DNA of 30,856 nucleotides. It comes from Acidithiobacillus ferruginosus. Its GTDB lineage: Bacteria > Pseudomonadota > Gammaproteobacteria > Acidithiobacillales > Acidithiobacillaceae. The notes below the pieces were generated by a model. It saw only the letters and a program-made list of their open reading frames with translations. It was not told the DNA's origin and did no database searches. The position numbers and the translations under genes are program-made. This document shows, in pieces, positions 1-7,492 of this stretch; the stretch's first letter is position 1; each line of letters starts with the position of its first letter. The DNA is taken from positions 1 through 30,856 of the forward strand of contig NZ_JABBDR010000141.1 of NCBI RefSeq assembly GCF_018854495.1. The letters are read 5' to 3'.

Positions 1-495
1 AACGGCGGCGATGCGCAGGGTGTGGTTCCCCGCGGACAGCAGGTATTCGGGGGATTCTTCATCGGCGCGGAAGGGGACATCGGCGGGGACGAGTTGCGGA
101 ACCCCCATATTGACGGTGATATCGCCGTTCCCCCGGTGATGCAGGATCAGCCGCCCCGCCCGAGTCTCGACAGTGATGATGTCCTTGTCGGTGAGCTTGG
201 CGCGGCGCACGAAGACGGCAAAGCAGCGGGCGCCATTGCCGCACTGCGCCACCTCGCTACCATCGGCATTGAAGATGCGGTAACGGAAGTCGCAATCGGG
301 GGATGTGGCGGCCTCCACCAACAGGATCTGATCGCAGCCGATGCCGAAGTGGCGGTCGGCGATGGCGCGGATCATCTCCGGGGGTAGATCGACGCGCTGA
401 TGGATACCATCAAAAACGACGAAGTCGTTACCCAGGCCCTGCATTTTGGTAAAGGGCAGAGCGGGCAACGCAGGATCCGTATGGGAATGGTTCAT
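1..495 (-). CDS. dapF: Diaminopimelate epimerase, N-terminal part (cut by window edge)
   Basis: DapF interconverts LL- and meso-diaminopimelate in the cytoplasm, for lysine and peptidoglycan synthesis. The reverse strand is open from an ATG at 495 to the window edge, giving 165 residues of a protein usually about 275 long. Near the N-terminus is KMQGLGNDFVVFDG, the family's opening signature. About 55 residues later comes FNADGSEVAQCGNGARC, which holds the first catalytic cysteine and the GNGARC loop. The ATG at 500 is out of frame and stops at once, so 495 is the likely start, although no strong Shine-Dalgarno (SD) sequence precedes it. The second catalytic cysteine lies beyond the window. 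The gene sits just outside the left att site of the element. Confidence 0.95.
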   Translation of the reverse strand, partial: MNHSHTDPALPALPFTKMQGLGNDFVVFDGIHQRVDLPPEMIRAIADRHFGIGCDQILLVEAATSPDCDFRYRIFNADGSEVAQCGNGARCFAVFVRRAKLTDKDIITVETRAGRLILHHRGNGDITVNMGVPQLVPADVPFRADEESPEYLLSAGNHTLRIAAV

Positions 496-557
496 GCCAT
501 GAGTTTAGCAATGTCTGTCCAGGGAGGACAGTACGCGTCAGCGTTATTTTATCCAGT

Positions 558-605
558 TTGGCTGGGGGACGTGGATTCGAACCACGGTTAGCGGAGTCAG
601 AGTCC
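558..605. repeat. Left attachment site (displaced tRNA-Gln 3' end)
   Basis: These 48 bases are identical to 7880-7927. They cover the tRNA-Gln 3' end (CCA, acceptor and T arm) into the anticodon stem, without a 5' half. Homology stops sharply after AGAGTCC. This is most likely the original chromosomal 3' end of the tRNA gene, displaced by integration, with the element's own copy now completing the functional tRNA on the right. Confidence 0.9.
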
Positions 606-957
606 CAAATATATCAATAGGTTGCAATAATTCACGACAAGCTATAACAAGATAATCAGCGGCTTATGGCCTGCCCCTTGTTGTGGGTTGCCGGGCGGTT
701 TCAGGGTTTTTTGCCCCGCAGTGTCCCGCCAGTGTCCCACGGGGCAGTTAGTCAGTGGGTCGCCACGGTGACGGCACCCCATGACGTATTGATGGCAATG
801 TATGGATTTTTCAGTAGTGCCGGGTATCAGCACCAGCACCTCATGACACACGCACCTGCCCGCGTGCGTACATCTGCAAAAACCCAACAGTAGGGCGTCT
901 TATCTGCCCGCTGCTTCACTCTGGCGGCTCAGGTGATGCCCCAACGTAGCACAGAAG
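606..957. other. Left element end, no convincing gene
   Basis: No reading frame here has a credible start, SD and protein-like composition. The stretch holds one copy of a 24-bp sequence (720-743, containing GTGTCCC twice) that recurs near the other end of the element. It presumably carries the left att arm and distal non-coding DNA. Confidence 0.5.
720..743 (+). repeat. 24-bp end repeat, left copy (GTGTCCC motifs)
   Basis: Identical to 7812-7835. Each copy contains two GTGTCCC heptamers ten bases apart. The copies lie about 115-160 bp inside the left att repeat and about 45-70 bp inside the right one, in direct orientation. Their position suggests integrase arm-type or excisionase binding sites; this is inference. 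Confidence 0.5.
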
Positions 958-958
958 C

Positions 959-985
959 AAAAAGCCCCGCCAGAAGGGCAGGGCT
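959..985 (-). terminator. Rho-independent terminator of the element operon
   Basis: On the minus strand AGCCCTGCC, a 5-nt loop and GGCGGGGCT form a 9-bp hairpin (one G-U pair) followed by a run of T. It lies about 100 bp after the last gene of the minus-strand train and is well placed to end that transcript. Confidence 0.85.
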
Positions 986-1085
986 TGGGTAGTCCATGAT
1001 ATGCGCGCATACGCGCATTGGCCCCTACTTACTCCCGGCGTCGTGTACCTCATGACGCATTCACGCGGGGGAATGTCAGTAAAAG

Positions 1086-1424
1086 TCAGCTTTTCCGGCG
1101 ATTCTCCCGACCTCTGGCGAGCGCTTCCAGTGCCCGGCGCTTGCCGTCCTCGGTCTTGGGTCCGGTGGACTGTCCGCCGTGGTTCTTGCAACGGTGTCCA
1201 CGGCCTAAACCTTTAGCACGGCATGGGTGCCCATCCCGGCAACGTGCCCCGCAGCGGGGTTGCCCTGAGTCATCAACAAACGGCTTGTAGTCACCCCGAT
1301 ACCCTACTGGCAAGCCTTCGGTGCGCTCCATATCGCGCTCCTCTTTCAGCCCCGCCATAAGCAACGAATAAGGCAGGCCCAGACTTCGCGCCATGCCCCG
1401 CATACTGTAGGGATTTTTAGCCAT
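1086..1424 (-). CDS. HGGxSTG-motif protein (phage/plasmid-type, function unknown)
   Basis: A 112-aa basic protein. The C-terminal half carries CGARCRDGHPCRAKG, then KNHGGQSTGPKTEDGKRR, the HGGxSTGP signature of a small family I recall as common in phages, plasmids and islands, with no defined role. The cysteines and histidine upstream of HGG look like a small zinc site. The N-terminal third (SMRGMARSLGLPYSLLMAGL) is HTH-like. The chosen ATG at 1424 follows AGGAGG with 8-nt spacing; the frame stays open further upstream without a better start. It overlaps the 53-aa ORF by 8 nt and is the last gene before the terminator. The nucleic-acid-binding role is inferred. Confidence 0.8.
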   Translation of the reverse strand: MAKNPYSMRGMARSLGLPYSLLMAGLKEERDMERTEGLPVGYRGDYKPFVDDSGQPRCGARCRDGHPCRAKGLGRGHRCKNHGGQSTGPKTEDGKRRALEALARGRENRRKS

Positions 1425-1578
1425 TTTCCGGCCTCCTCTTGGGTATGGATAGCGCCCCGGTGGTTTGCGTGCGCTCTGGGGCTGTTTCCGGCCCGGCAAT
1501 GGGCTGTTTACCGTAGAGCTTACCGAGTGCGGCCATATATCCCGCTGGCATCGCTGGCGATTCTTTCCGGCGCTTCAT
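1417..1578 (-). CDS. Small hypothetical protein (53 aa)
   Basis: This short gene starts with an ATG whose ATGA overlaps the stop of the nuclease gene, so it is probably made by translational coupling. It ends inside the ribosome-binding region of the HGGxSTG gene. The product begins MKRRKESPAMPAGYMAALGK and is basic and proline-rich with no transmembrane segment. I do not recognise a family. The exact overlaps on both sides are the main support for it being real. Confidence 0.55.
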   Translation of the reverse strand: MKRRKESPAMPAGYMAALGKLYGKQPIAGPETAPERTQTTGALSIPKRRPENG

Positions 1579-1955
1579 GGCAATGACTCCCGGATAACGG
1601 TGCAGGCATCACTCAGCGCCAAGTCACATAAACTGCCTGGTGCCGTGAATACTTCCGGCGCGATATGGTGCAGGTCCAGAACAGCACGCCACGGCTTCCG
1701 GCTTTGCCTGTAGAACAATGCGGGCTTGCGGCTGAGGTCATCGGCCTGCCGCTGTGCCTGATTCCACCATGACGCAAGGCTGAGGGCTTCGCAGCGTTTG
1801 CACTCGATAGCCCAGCCCGGCACGTCCAGAGCATCAGCACCCCCGCCCCGCGTCTGGGTGAGATTGCGCGTCACGGTGACGCCTAACTGCTCGGTCAGCA
1901 GGGCGAATAATTCACGCTCGCCCGCAGCGCCCTTGTTTCTTTGCGATGCGCTCAT
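1575..1955 (-). CDS. PD-(D/E)XK nuclease, Holliday-junction-resolvase-like
   Basis: A 126-aa protein with the layout of a small archaeal-Hjc/phage-type PD-(D/E)XK nuclease. NKGAAGERELFALL near the N-terminus holds the conserved E. Next come GGGADALDVPG (metal-binding D) and WAIECKR (the E-x-K element), then a helix with QAQRQA. Length fits a single-domain resolvase or endonuclease. A nuclease beside a primase and ATPase suggests processing of replication or integration intermediates. Its ATGA start overlaps the upstream gene and its own stop overlaps the 53-aa ORF. Whether the target is a junction or plain duplex cannot be told. Confidence 0.75.
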   Translation of the reverse strand: MSASQRNKGAAGERELFALLTEQLGVTVTRNLTQTRGGGADALDVPGWAIECKRCEALSLASWWNQAQRQADDLSRKPALFYRQSRKPWRAVLDLHHIAPEVFTAPGSLCDLALSDACTVIRESLP

Positions 1956-2215
1956 GATGCCCGCCTTTCTGCATCCAGCTTCGTCATCCAGTCCGGCCCC
2001 ATCGCTTTACGGCGGTAATATTCAGGCAAGGGCCATTCTGTCCAACTATCCCAGCCCCGGCCCTCGGCCTTGGTGTCCATACATACCCACGGCATAGAGA
2101 GGCGGGCGCGGTATTGTTTGCCGCCAATGGTGAAGCTGGCTTCTGTGAGTTCGGGCAGTTGCTCGAATAGCTGGCCTATTTTCTGGCGTAATTCTGGCAT
2201 GTCGGTCGGTTTCAT
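1952..2215 (-). CDS. Hypothetical element protein (87 aa)
   Basis: The product runs from MKPTDMPELRQK to KLDAERRAS. It is soluble and Trp-rich (GWDSWTEWPLPEYY) with no motif I can assign. GAAAGGAAC lies just upstream, and the start forms an ATGA overlap with the stop of the Cys-rich gene. The stop forms a second ATGA overlap with the nuclease start. Tight coupling with the nuclease suggests a joint role. Confidence 0.7.
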   Translation of the reverse strand: MKPTDMPELRQKIGQLFEQLPELTEASFTIGGKQYRARLSMPWVCMDTKAEGRGWDSWTEWPLPEYYRRKAMGPDWMTKLDAERRAS

Positions 2216-2490
2216 CGTTCGTTCCTTTCGTAGCTGGGGCACGTCCTCGGTGCCAATGGGTAACACGCTGCATAATCTCCAGAGGCAACGGACGGCGGAC
2301 CCGCTCCGGTGGCTCCGCAGCGGCCTACCCCTTGGGCTGGGTTGATGGTATCGGGAAGGAAGTGACTACATGCCCCGCAATGGGCCATATCTTGCTCAGG
2401 ACGCACGCAAGCGGCTGGGGTGGCATTGGGAATGCTCCGAACGGCTGGCGCTGATTCTGCCGCCAGAATGGAAGGGTCAGAGGTCTTCAT
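2212..2490 (-). CDS. Cysteine-rich hypothetical protein (92 aa)
   Basis: I chose the ATG at 2490 (MKTSDPSILAAESAP), preceded by GGGGAAAA; it overlaps the end of the ATPase gene by 14 nt. The C-terminal half has CGACSHFLPDT, GRCGATG, AACYPL and TCPSY. These spaced cysteines look like a small zinc-binding fold. No known family is recognised. A more upstream ATG in the same frame (2529) would lengthen it but has no clear ribosome site. Confidence 0.65.
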   Translation of the reverse strand: MKTSDPSILAAESAPAVRSIPNATPAACVRPEQDMAHCGACSHFLPDTINPAQGVGRCGATGAGPPSVASGDYAACYPLAPRTCPSYERNER

Positions 2491-3955
2491 AATTTTCCCC
2501 TTCATCGTCGGTGCCGGGTGCGCCTTCATCGGTCGGGGTGGTGGTTTCCGCCAAAGTGGGATTTAGGGTATCTGCTCCCTCCTGTGCGTTCTCATCTGTG
2601 CGCGCAATATCCCCCACACCCCCTGCGTCATAGGAAGACGCGGAAGGCGCACCTTCCGGCTTCCTTGCGCTCTCTGCGTTCTCCTCATAGGAAGACGCGG
2701 AAGACGCGGAAGGCGCACTTTTCCCGATTCGTCCCCATCCTTTGGTGGTGAGAGTCCACGCGGTCCGGTCTTTCCGGTATGTGTCCCGGTAGTTTTCCTT
2801 CTCAATAAGCCCGTCCCGTTCCATTTGACGGAGGGTGGCGAACAGCGGCCCGGCAACAGGAAAGGCACGCTTAGGGAATCCCGGCTCAGGTCGGCACAAT
2901 TTCCATGCGTTCGTATGTGCTGACGATTCAGACGCCACGCGCTCGCCACGCTCCACAAAGTCGGCCAGAATCTTGAGCAAGCTATCCTCTGGCGGCTCCT
3001 TGGGTGCGCCCTCCGCGTCGTGTGCGCCTTCATCCACCATGAGCAAGCCCGTATGAGAGCGCACAAGGCGCAACGCCTCGGCGGTCCGTGGGCCAAGGTT
3101 CAGCTTGTCATGCGAGAGAGTGAGGCGTGCCGGGTCATCCCTGTCCGCGGTGAGGGCGAGGCGACTTCTGGCGCTGTTATGCCATGCGGTGCTGCCGCTG
3201 TAGGACTCGGCCCCGCGATTGCCCACGGCCTGTTTCTGGATATGGGCAAGCAACAGCATTGCAGGTGGTGCGCCTTCATCTGGGAACAGTTGGCGCAGAG
3301 AGCGCATAAAGCCCCGGACGGCTGCCCGGTCGTTTTCGCTGGCCTCGAAAACATCGGATGCGTTATCCACGATAATCAATGAAGGGCGCACTTCCGCGAT
3401 GATTTCCGCCAGTCTGGAAAATCCCGGCGTGCCCTCTCCTGTTTTGATACCGAAGGCAGAGACTTCCCGATATAGGGCGGGTTCGTCTGTGGCGTCCAGA
3501 ATCGTGAGCGACTTCGCCAGCCGTTCGGGACTGGCTCCGAAGTGGTGAGCAATGAAGCCCAGCCTATGGCGGAGTACCGACCCCCCGTCTTCACCAGAGA
3601 AGAACAGCACGCGCCCCGGCTCGGTATTGGCTCCCAGAAAGTCAGCGCCAAGGCAGACGGCAACGGCCAATTGTAGCGACAACATAGACTTACCCACGCC
3701 ACCATGAGCACCTAACAAGGTGACGTGCCCGCGCGGTATCCTCCCGGCCCAGATAAAGGCAGGCTCCGGGCTGGGTGCGCTGTAAATGTCGCTGATACTG
3801 ACGCGCGGAAAGTCCATAGTCGGTTGTGGCTCTGGCAGGTCAGCACCAGCGACAGGCCCGGACGCGGGCACAACAGACAGGCGCGGCGCTGGCTGCTCGA
3901 ACTCATCACCATAAGGCGGGATATTTTGGGTCCAGTCGTCGCCATCAAGCGCCAT
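2477..3955 (-). CDS. RepA-like AAA/RecA-fold ATPase (replicative helicase type)
   Basis: A 492-aa protein with a RecA-fold ATPase core at about residues 60-280. Walker A is GAHGGVGKS and Walker B is PSLIIVDNASD; LLLAHIQKQ follows as the sensor region. This resembles the AAA_25 / plasmid RepA hexameric helicase group found in plasmids, prophages and islands. A winged-helix-like segment follows (LFATLRQMERDGLIEKENYRD, about residues 370-400). The C-terminal 90 residues are acidic, Ser/Glu-rich and low-complexity. The gene overlaps the upstream primase by 11 nt, which makes a primase-helicase replication pair. Partial loss of function cannot be judged, but the ATPase motifs are intact. Confidence 0.85.
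   Translation of the reverse strand: MALDGDDWTQNIPPYGDEFEQPAPRLSVVPASGPVAGADLPEPQPTMDFPRVSISDIYSAPSPEPAFIWAGRIPRGHVTLLGAHGGVGKSMLSLQLAVAVCLGADFLGANTEPGRVLFFSGEDGGSVLRHRLGFIAHHFGASPERLAKSLTILDATDEPALYREVSAFGIKTGEGTPGFSRLAEIIAEVRPSLIIVDNASDVFEASENDRAAVRGFMRSLRQLFPDEGAPPAMLLLAHIQKQAVGNRGAESYSGSTAWHNSARSRLALTADRDDPARLTLSHDKLNLGPRTAEALRLVRSHTGLLMVDEGAHDAEGAPKEPPEDSLLKILADFVERGERVASESSAHTNAWKLCRPEPGFPKRAFPVAGPLFATLRQMERDGLIEKENYRDTYRKDRTAWTLTTKGWGRIGKSAPSASSASSYEENAESARKPEGAPSASSYDAGGVGDIARTDENAQEGADTLNPTLAETTTPTDEGAPGTDDEGENYEDL
2630..2722. repeat. Internal GAAGACGCGGAA repeats in the ATPase gene 3' end
   Basis: Two copies of a segment beginning CATAGGAAGACGCGGAA lie about 60 bp apart; the second carries an extra GAAGACGCGGAA unit. 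They encode the duplicated SAPSASS...SYEENAES / GAPSASSYDAG tail of the ATPase. They probably arose by local duplication and may vary in length between strains. Confidence 0.7.
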
Positions 3956-4844
3956 GCCGCACCCCCTGCCGCCTGAATTGCTGCCAATCGTTCCAATCGC
4001 TGACCCACGCGGGAAGGTCAGAGGGCAGGCGGTCGGGCCTCACGATACGGGCACGGGCCTTTTCTGCCGCCTCCTGTCCCTTCTGGCGGCCTATGGCGTC
4101 GAAGTCAGGGCATATCACAATATCCAGACTTGGCCAGCGTTTGCGTGCTTCTGTGGCTACGCTGGCGAGGTTTCCGGCATCGCAGGCGGCGATGACCACG
4201 ACGCCCGGCTGTAACGTGCTGAGAGTGCAGGCGGTGGCGTGCCCCTCGGCAATCCATAGCGGGCGGTCGGGCGATGGCGTGCCACCAGACGGGATAAAAT
4301 GGCCCTGCTTTACCATGCCCGATATGAAGCGTTTGCCGCCATCCTCAGCGATGAATTGCAGCCCGTGAAGCGTGCCCGCGAAGTCCACGATGGGGAGGAC
4401 CAGAGCGCCCCCAGATTGGCGGCTGACACCTGGCGCAATTTGCTTGCGGGTCAGATATGGATGGTTTGGACTGGCTGGCGCTGCATCCGTCCAGATACGC
4501 GCAGCCTTTGCAGCAGCGGCCTTGTGACGGGCTTCTGTGGCCACCTGAGCGCGGCGCTTGTCCTCCTCGATGCGCTGGCTCAATAGCGCACGCTCGGCAC
4601 TGGTGAGGGTCTGCAAACGCTTTCCGCACCATGTCAGACGCGCACCTGTCCGCCAGTTGCCAGCAGCACCAGAGGCAGGCGCGTCCGGGTGGAAGTTATA
4701 CCAGATTGAAAGCGCCCCGGCCTTGTCATCAGCAGCACGGACGCGGTGTAGCTGACCGTCTGGGGTGATATGGGCATCTGCCGCAAGAAAGACACCAGCG
4801 GCCTGCATGGCTTCCTGAAAGGCCACCAGAGGATTATTTAGCAT
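3945..4844 (-). CDS. Toprim-domain DNA primase-like protein
   Basis: A 299-aa protein with a Toprim fold in its C-terminal half: LWIAEGHATACTL supplies the catalytic glutamate and VICPDFDAIG the D-x-D metal site. The N-terminal 110 residues include NWRTGARLTWCG and a charged helix typical of phage/plasmid Toprim primases. I see no canonical CHC2 zinc finger. Likely role: priming element DNA replication with the adjacent ATPase. The ATG at 4844 follows GGAGG with 7-nt spacing. It overlaps the 38-aa membrane peptide by 11 nt and its stop overlaps the ATPase start by 11 nt. Confidence 0.85.
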   Translation of the reverse strand: MLNNPLVAFQEAMQAAGVFLAADAHITPDGQLHRVRAADDKAGALSIWYNFHPDAPASGAAGNWRTGARLTWCGKRLQTLTSAERALLSQRIEEDKRRAQVATEARHKAAAAKAARIWTDAAPASPNHPYLTRKQIAPGVSRQSGGALVLPIVDFAGTLHGLQFIAEDGGKRFISGMVKQGHFIPSGGTPSPDRPLWIAEGHATACTLSTLQPGVVVIAACDAGNLASVATEARKRWPSLDIVICPDFDAIGRQKGQEAAEKARARIVRPDRLPSDLPAWVSDWNDWQQFRRQGVRHGA

Positions 4845-4950
4845 GGCGGCCCTCCTTGGTCTGGCGGCGCACCCAAACGAGAACGCCCAGAGAGTAGGCA
4901 ACAATGAAGGCGGCATATATCAAAAGTAGCAGGGTAGCGTTAAGATTCAT
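4834..4950 (-). CDS. Small single-span membrane peptide (38 aa)
   Basis: The ORF starts at an ATG at 4950, inside the end of the 144-aa gene, and ends inside the primase start (11-nt overlap each side). The product begins MNLNATLLLLIYAAFIVAYS, one hydrophobic span, then a positively charged tail (WVRRQTKEGRHAK), predicting N-out/C-in topology. Small membrane peptides of this kind occur in phages and plasmids, but I cannot name a family. The matching overlap lengths at both ends support it being a real gene. Confidence 0.65.
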   Translation of the reverse strand: MNLNATLLLLIYAAFIVAYSLGVLVWVRRQTKEGRHAK

Positions 4951-5374
4951 CGGGCTGCCCTCCCGTGGTGGCTTCATCATCGCTCGCTGTGTCTTGGGTG
5001 GCTTGCCCGCCACCCTTCCCGGAATGTAGCGCCCTCGCCACTTGCGGCCTGTCCCTGTGACTCAGAGCGTAAAGCCCCCGGTAGGTCCAGAGTCCGTCCC
5101 GGTCGTGGACCCCCAAGCGAAAACAGGGAAGCTCTAACCCCTGCTCCCGCAGCTTGCGGACCTCCTCCGGCCCATTGCTTGCGCCTGTTACGGTGTCGGC
5201 GGACTCGCGGGTTAGGGGCTGCTTCAGGAGTGCCCGCAGCAGACGCAATGCACGCGGGTTGTCGGTTCCTTGGAATTGTCCGGGCAGGCGGTTCTTATGC
5301 TGAGGAAAGCGAGACAGGCGGGTAACATCCGCCAATAGGTCCGGCTGTTCCGGTGCAGGCTTCCGGCGACTCAT
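4940..5374 (-). CDS. Hypothetical element protein (144 aa), possible winged helix
   Basis: The product is soluble and basic at the N-terminus. A central stretch NPRALRLLRALLKQPLTR, with SNGPEEVRKLREQGLELPC after it, has the look of the DNA-binding winged helix in phage proteins that prompt a second reading of a helix-turn-helix. The C-terminal 30 residues are Gly/Thr/Asp-rich and probably disordered. It starts with an ATGA overlap on the HTH/AlpA-like gene. No specific family recognised. Confidence 0.65.
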   Translation of the reverse strand: MSRRKPAPEQPDLLADVTRLSRFPQHKNRLPGQFQGTDNPRALRLLRALLKQPLTRESADTVTGASNGPEEVRKLREQGLELPCFRLGVHDRDGLWTYRGLYALSHRDRPQVARALHSGKGGGQATQDTASDDEATTGGQPDES

Positions 5375-5610
5375 GCCGCACCCCGATTGCCGCTAATATG
5401 CCGGGCATTGCCAGCCTTGAGCCACGCAAGAAAGACGGCATCATCTATCAGGATGCGCGCGCCAAATCGGACAATAGCGCCCGCCTTTTCCAGTTCTTCG
5501 CCTTGGTGGAATAGCAGGTGGCGTAATCCGCCCTTAGAAAATGCCGAACGGCGCTTGATGTAGTCGTTTACTGAATAAAACTCGGTAGTGGTTTCTGCTT
5601 CGGTTTGCAT
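5371..5610 (-). CDS. Small HTH / AlpA- or excisionase-like DNA-binding protein
   Basis: A 79-aa protein that begins after a negative leader (MQTEAETTTEFYSVNDYIKR). The pattern 'SVNDYIKRRSAFSKGGLRHLL' followed by a short wing (AIVRFGARILID) resembles MerR/AlpA-type winged-helix regulators and excisionases, which are about this size. It is the first gene after the only real gap in the train. An inverted repeat lies directly upstream (5614-5656), so autoregulation is plausible. GGAC lies 7 nt before the ATG. Whether it works as an excisionase or as a transcription factor is not visible. Confidence 0.65.
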   Translation of the reverse strand: MQTEAETTTEFYSVNDYIKRRSAFSKGGLRHLLFHQGEELEKAGAIVRFGARILIDDAVFLAWLKAGNARHISGNRGAA

Positions 5611-5613
5611 GGC

Positions 5614-5656
5614 AACGTCCTTAATGGTGCGGCGTTATTGACCGCGTAAGGACGTT
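5614..5656. promoter_or_regulatory. Inverted repeat AACGTCCTTA-N23-TAAGGACGTT (probable operator)
   Basis: A perfect 10-bp inverted repeat (5614-5623 and 5647-5656) starts 4 bp upstream of the HTH/AlpA-like gene. The proximal arm contains that gene's SD-like GGAC. The centres of the arms are about 33 bp apart, three helical turns, fitting a dimer pair binding one DNA face. I infer an operator for the adjacent regulator. Confidence 0.6.
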
Positions 5657-5686
5657 ATAAAATGTTGTGTTTTAAGCTGTAATTCC

Positions 5687-5746
5687 GCTATGCGTGCAGC
5701 GCGTAGGCTGTGCACGCAGCACCTACGCTATGCGCGCAGCGCGGGG
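5687..5746 (+). repeat. Three 20-bp iteron-like repeats
   Basis: Units at 5687-5706, 5707-5726 and 5727-5746 share the pattern GCTRTGCRYGCAGC followed by a variable end. The period of 20 bp is close to two helical turns. Units 1-2 also contain GCGTAGG and its complement CCTACGC, so they can fold into a hairpin. The third unit carries the stop codon of the 218-aa gene. Located in the only gap of the operon of an element with its own primase and ATPase, they could be origin iterons; a regulator array or terminator is the alternative. Confidence 0.6.
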
Positions 5747-6384
5747 TTATCAAGCCAACGGCGCACCTGCTTTTCAGCGGCGGTAATGGTCAGCCAAGTA
5801 AAATGGGTTCGGCCTGTTTCCTTGTCGTGTGCTTCGTTGTTCCACTGGAAAGCATCGGGGGCGACTTTCCGGGCGGCTGGGTTTTTCCATTGCGTGCCTT
5901 TTTGGAGTTTCAGGCACTCGGCAAGGATTTTCTCCTTTAGTTCGTTTCTGGTGGCGTGCCTTGCCGCTGCCGCACCCTTTGCGTTTTTACTTCTGGCTGC
6001 CCGCTCAATCTTTGGAGCTTGCACGCTCGCCAGCACGTCGCTAGGGTCAGTAATGAATGACACGTTATCGAACTCATTTATCACGTTCCGCACAAAATCC
6101 GCAGCCATTGGCGAACCCTGAATGACGGGGTTGTTTTGCAGGTCTTGGAACGTATCCACCAACAAGGCGATGCCATCAAAGTGCGCCATGAGCGCCTTTC
6201 CTTCTGGCGATTCCATCCCGCCCTGAACCTTTCTCAATACCGGCGCGATGATGATGTCAGCGGCTCGATTTAGCCCCTCCACCATATCCGCAGCAGTCCG
6301 GGCGATACGCTCCAATTCTTGCCGCTGCTCCGGTGTTGCGTCCTGAAGCCATTGCTTCATATTTTCCACGCGCGGGGAACTCAT
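5728..6384 (-). CDS. Hypothetical protein (218 aa), next to integrase
   Basis: A mostly helical, soluble protein starting MSSPRVENMKQWLQDATPEQ. The middle has a Lys/Ala-rich segment (RAARSKNAKGAAAARHATRN) that is probably a charged helix contacting nucleic acid; the C-terminus has several aromatic residues (RTHFTWLTITAAEKQVRRWL). The first codon overlaps the integrase stop as ATGA, so the two are translated together. I recognise no family. Its end lies in the iteron-like repeats. Confidence 0.7.
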   Translation of the reverse strand: MSSPRVENMKQWLQDATPEQRQELERIARTAADMVEGLNRAADIIIAPVLRKVQGGMESPEGKALMAHFDGIALLVDTFQDLQNNPVIQGSPMAADFVRNVINEFDNVSFITDPSDVLASVQAPKIERAARSKNAKGAAAARHATRNELKEKILAECLKLQKGTQWKNPAARKVAPDAFQWNNEAHDKETGRTHFTWLTITAAEKQVRRWLDNPALRA

Positions 6385-7433
6385 CGCGCACCCCCTAACT
6401 TTTCATCCAGTCTGCTTGCCACGTCCCGCAGGTGTTGCGGTGCGAGGTGCGAATATCGGCGCGTTATCTTTAGGTCACGATGGCCCAGCAGTTCCGCCAC
6501 GGCCAAGAGGGAAGCGCCCCCCTGTACCAGATACGATGCCGCGCTGTGGCGCAGGTCGTGGACTTTGAAGTTTTCAATGCCAGCGGCCTGCAATGCCTCC
6601 AGCCATGCCCGGCGCAGCACGATAGGCTTTCGCGGGTCTTTCCGGCTGGGGAATACTAAGGACGTATCCAGACGGCGCACCCGTGCCGCCAAGAGGGGCA
6701 GGGCTTGGGCAGGTATGGGGAGCGTCCGCATGTCCCCGTTTTTGGTTTTGGTCAGGCGTATGCTTCGGGACTTCATATCCACTTGTGGCCATGTCAGGGA
6801 GAGCAATTCCCCGGCACGCGCTCCGGTGCCCAGCGCCAACAGTACAAATAAGTTCAAGTCCTCATGCGGGGCCACGGCATCCAGCAGGCGGGGCAGTTCG
6901 TCATCATCCAGAAAGCGCACCCGGTCGTTATGCACGGCGATTTTCTGTACCCGGTCGGTTTGCGCGTGCTCTATCCATCCCCATTTGCTCGACGCCATAT
7001 TGAGCAAGTGGGTCAGGGCGATGCTGTAATGGCGCAGGGTGCTTGCTGCTCTGGGCTTGCCGCTGGGTCCGGCTTCCTTGGCGAGTGCCTGCATGTGCTC
7101 ATTTATCAGTTCGGGGCGCACGTCTGACAGGTGATAAGCGCCTAGGCGAGTATTCCACCAGCTTAGATGCCGTTCTCTGTGCTGGGGCTGGGCCAGCTTG
7201 GGGAGTTCCTCGGCCTTATACTTGGCGATGGCTTCCGCAAGCGTCTTGCGCTGGGCCTGCCGCTCTGGAAAGTGCCGCTTTTCTCTTATGGCGGCCTCGG
7301 TCTTGCTGGCCCATTGCTTGGCGTCGGTCAGGCGTGAAAATGTCTCTGTAGCGGTCGGGTGGCCTTTAATGCGGATTTTCACCCGGTAGGACGTGCTGCC
7401 GTCGCTGGCGGTGCGCTTCTCTATGGCGGCCAT
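6381..7433 (-). CDS. int: Tyrosine recombinase (phage-type integrase)
   Basis: A 350-aa site-specific recombinase. An Arm-type DNA-binding N-terminus (SDGSTSYRVKIRIKGHP, residues about 10-30) precedes a SAM-like core-binding domain (about 60-160). The catalytic domain follows: R in GTGARAGELLSLTW, HDLRHSAASYL (H and R), LLGHRDLKITRRYSH with the GH pair and the nucleophilic tyrosine. All active-site residues appear present. The ATG at 7433 follows GGAGGG with 7-nt spacing; the codon at 7448 in frame is only TTG. It lies beside the tRNA-Gln gene, its likely target, and is preceded by an 18-codon leader. Confidence 0.95.
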   Translation of the reverse strand: MAAIEKRTASDGSTSYRVKIRIKGHPTATETFSRLTDAKQWASKTEAAIREKRHFPERQAQRKTLAEAIAKYKAEELPKLAQPQHRERHLSWWNTRLGAYHLSDVRPELINEHMQALAKEAGPSGKPRAASTLRHYSIALTHLLNMASSKWGWIEHAQTDRVQKIAVHNDRVRFLDDDELPRLLDAVAPHEDLNLFVLLALGTGARAGELLSLTWPQVDMKSRSIRLTKTKNGDMRTLPIPAQALPLLAARVRRLDTSLVFPSRKDPRKPIVLRRAWLEALQAAGIENFKVHDLRHSAASYLVQGGASLLAVAELLGHRDLKITRRYSHLAPQHLRDVASRLDEKLGGAR

Positions 7434-7435
7434 GT

Positions 7436-7492
7436 TTACGCCCTCCAAGGGGTGAGGGCTGGCGCTGAGTGCGTTATGCTTGCTGTATCCAT
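7436..7492 (-). CDS. 18-aa leader ORF upstream of integrase
   Basis: An ATG at 7492 is preceded by a perfect GGAGG with 7-nt spacing. The frame encodes MDTASITHSAPALTPWRA and stops 2 nt before the integrase ATG. The integrase SD lies inside its last codons, so ribosomes finishing it could restart on integrase. This suggests translational coupling or an upstream-ORF control of integrase level. No amino-acid run typical of classical attenuation is seen. Confidence 0.5.
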   Translation of the reverse strand: MDTASITHSAPALTPWRA

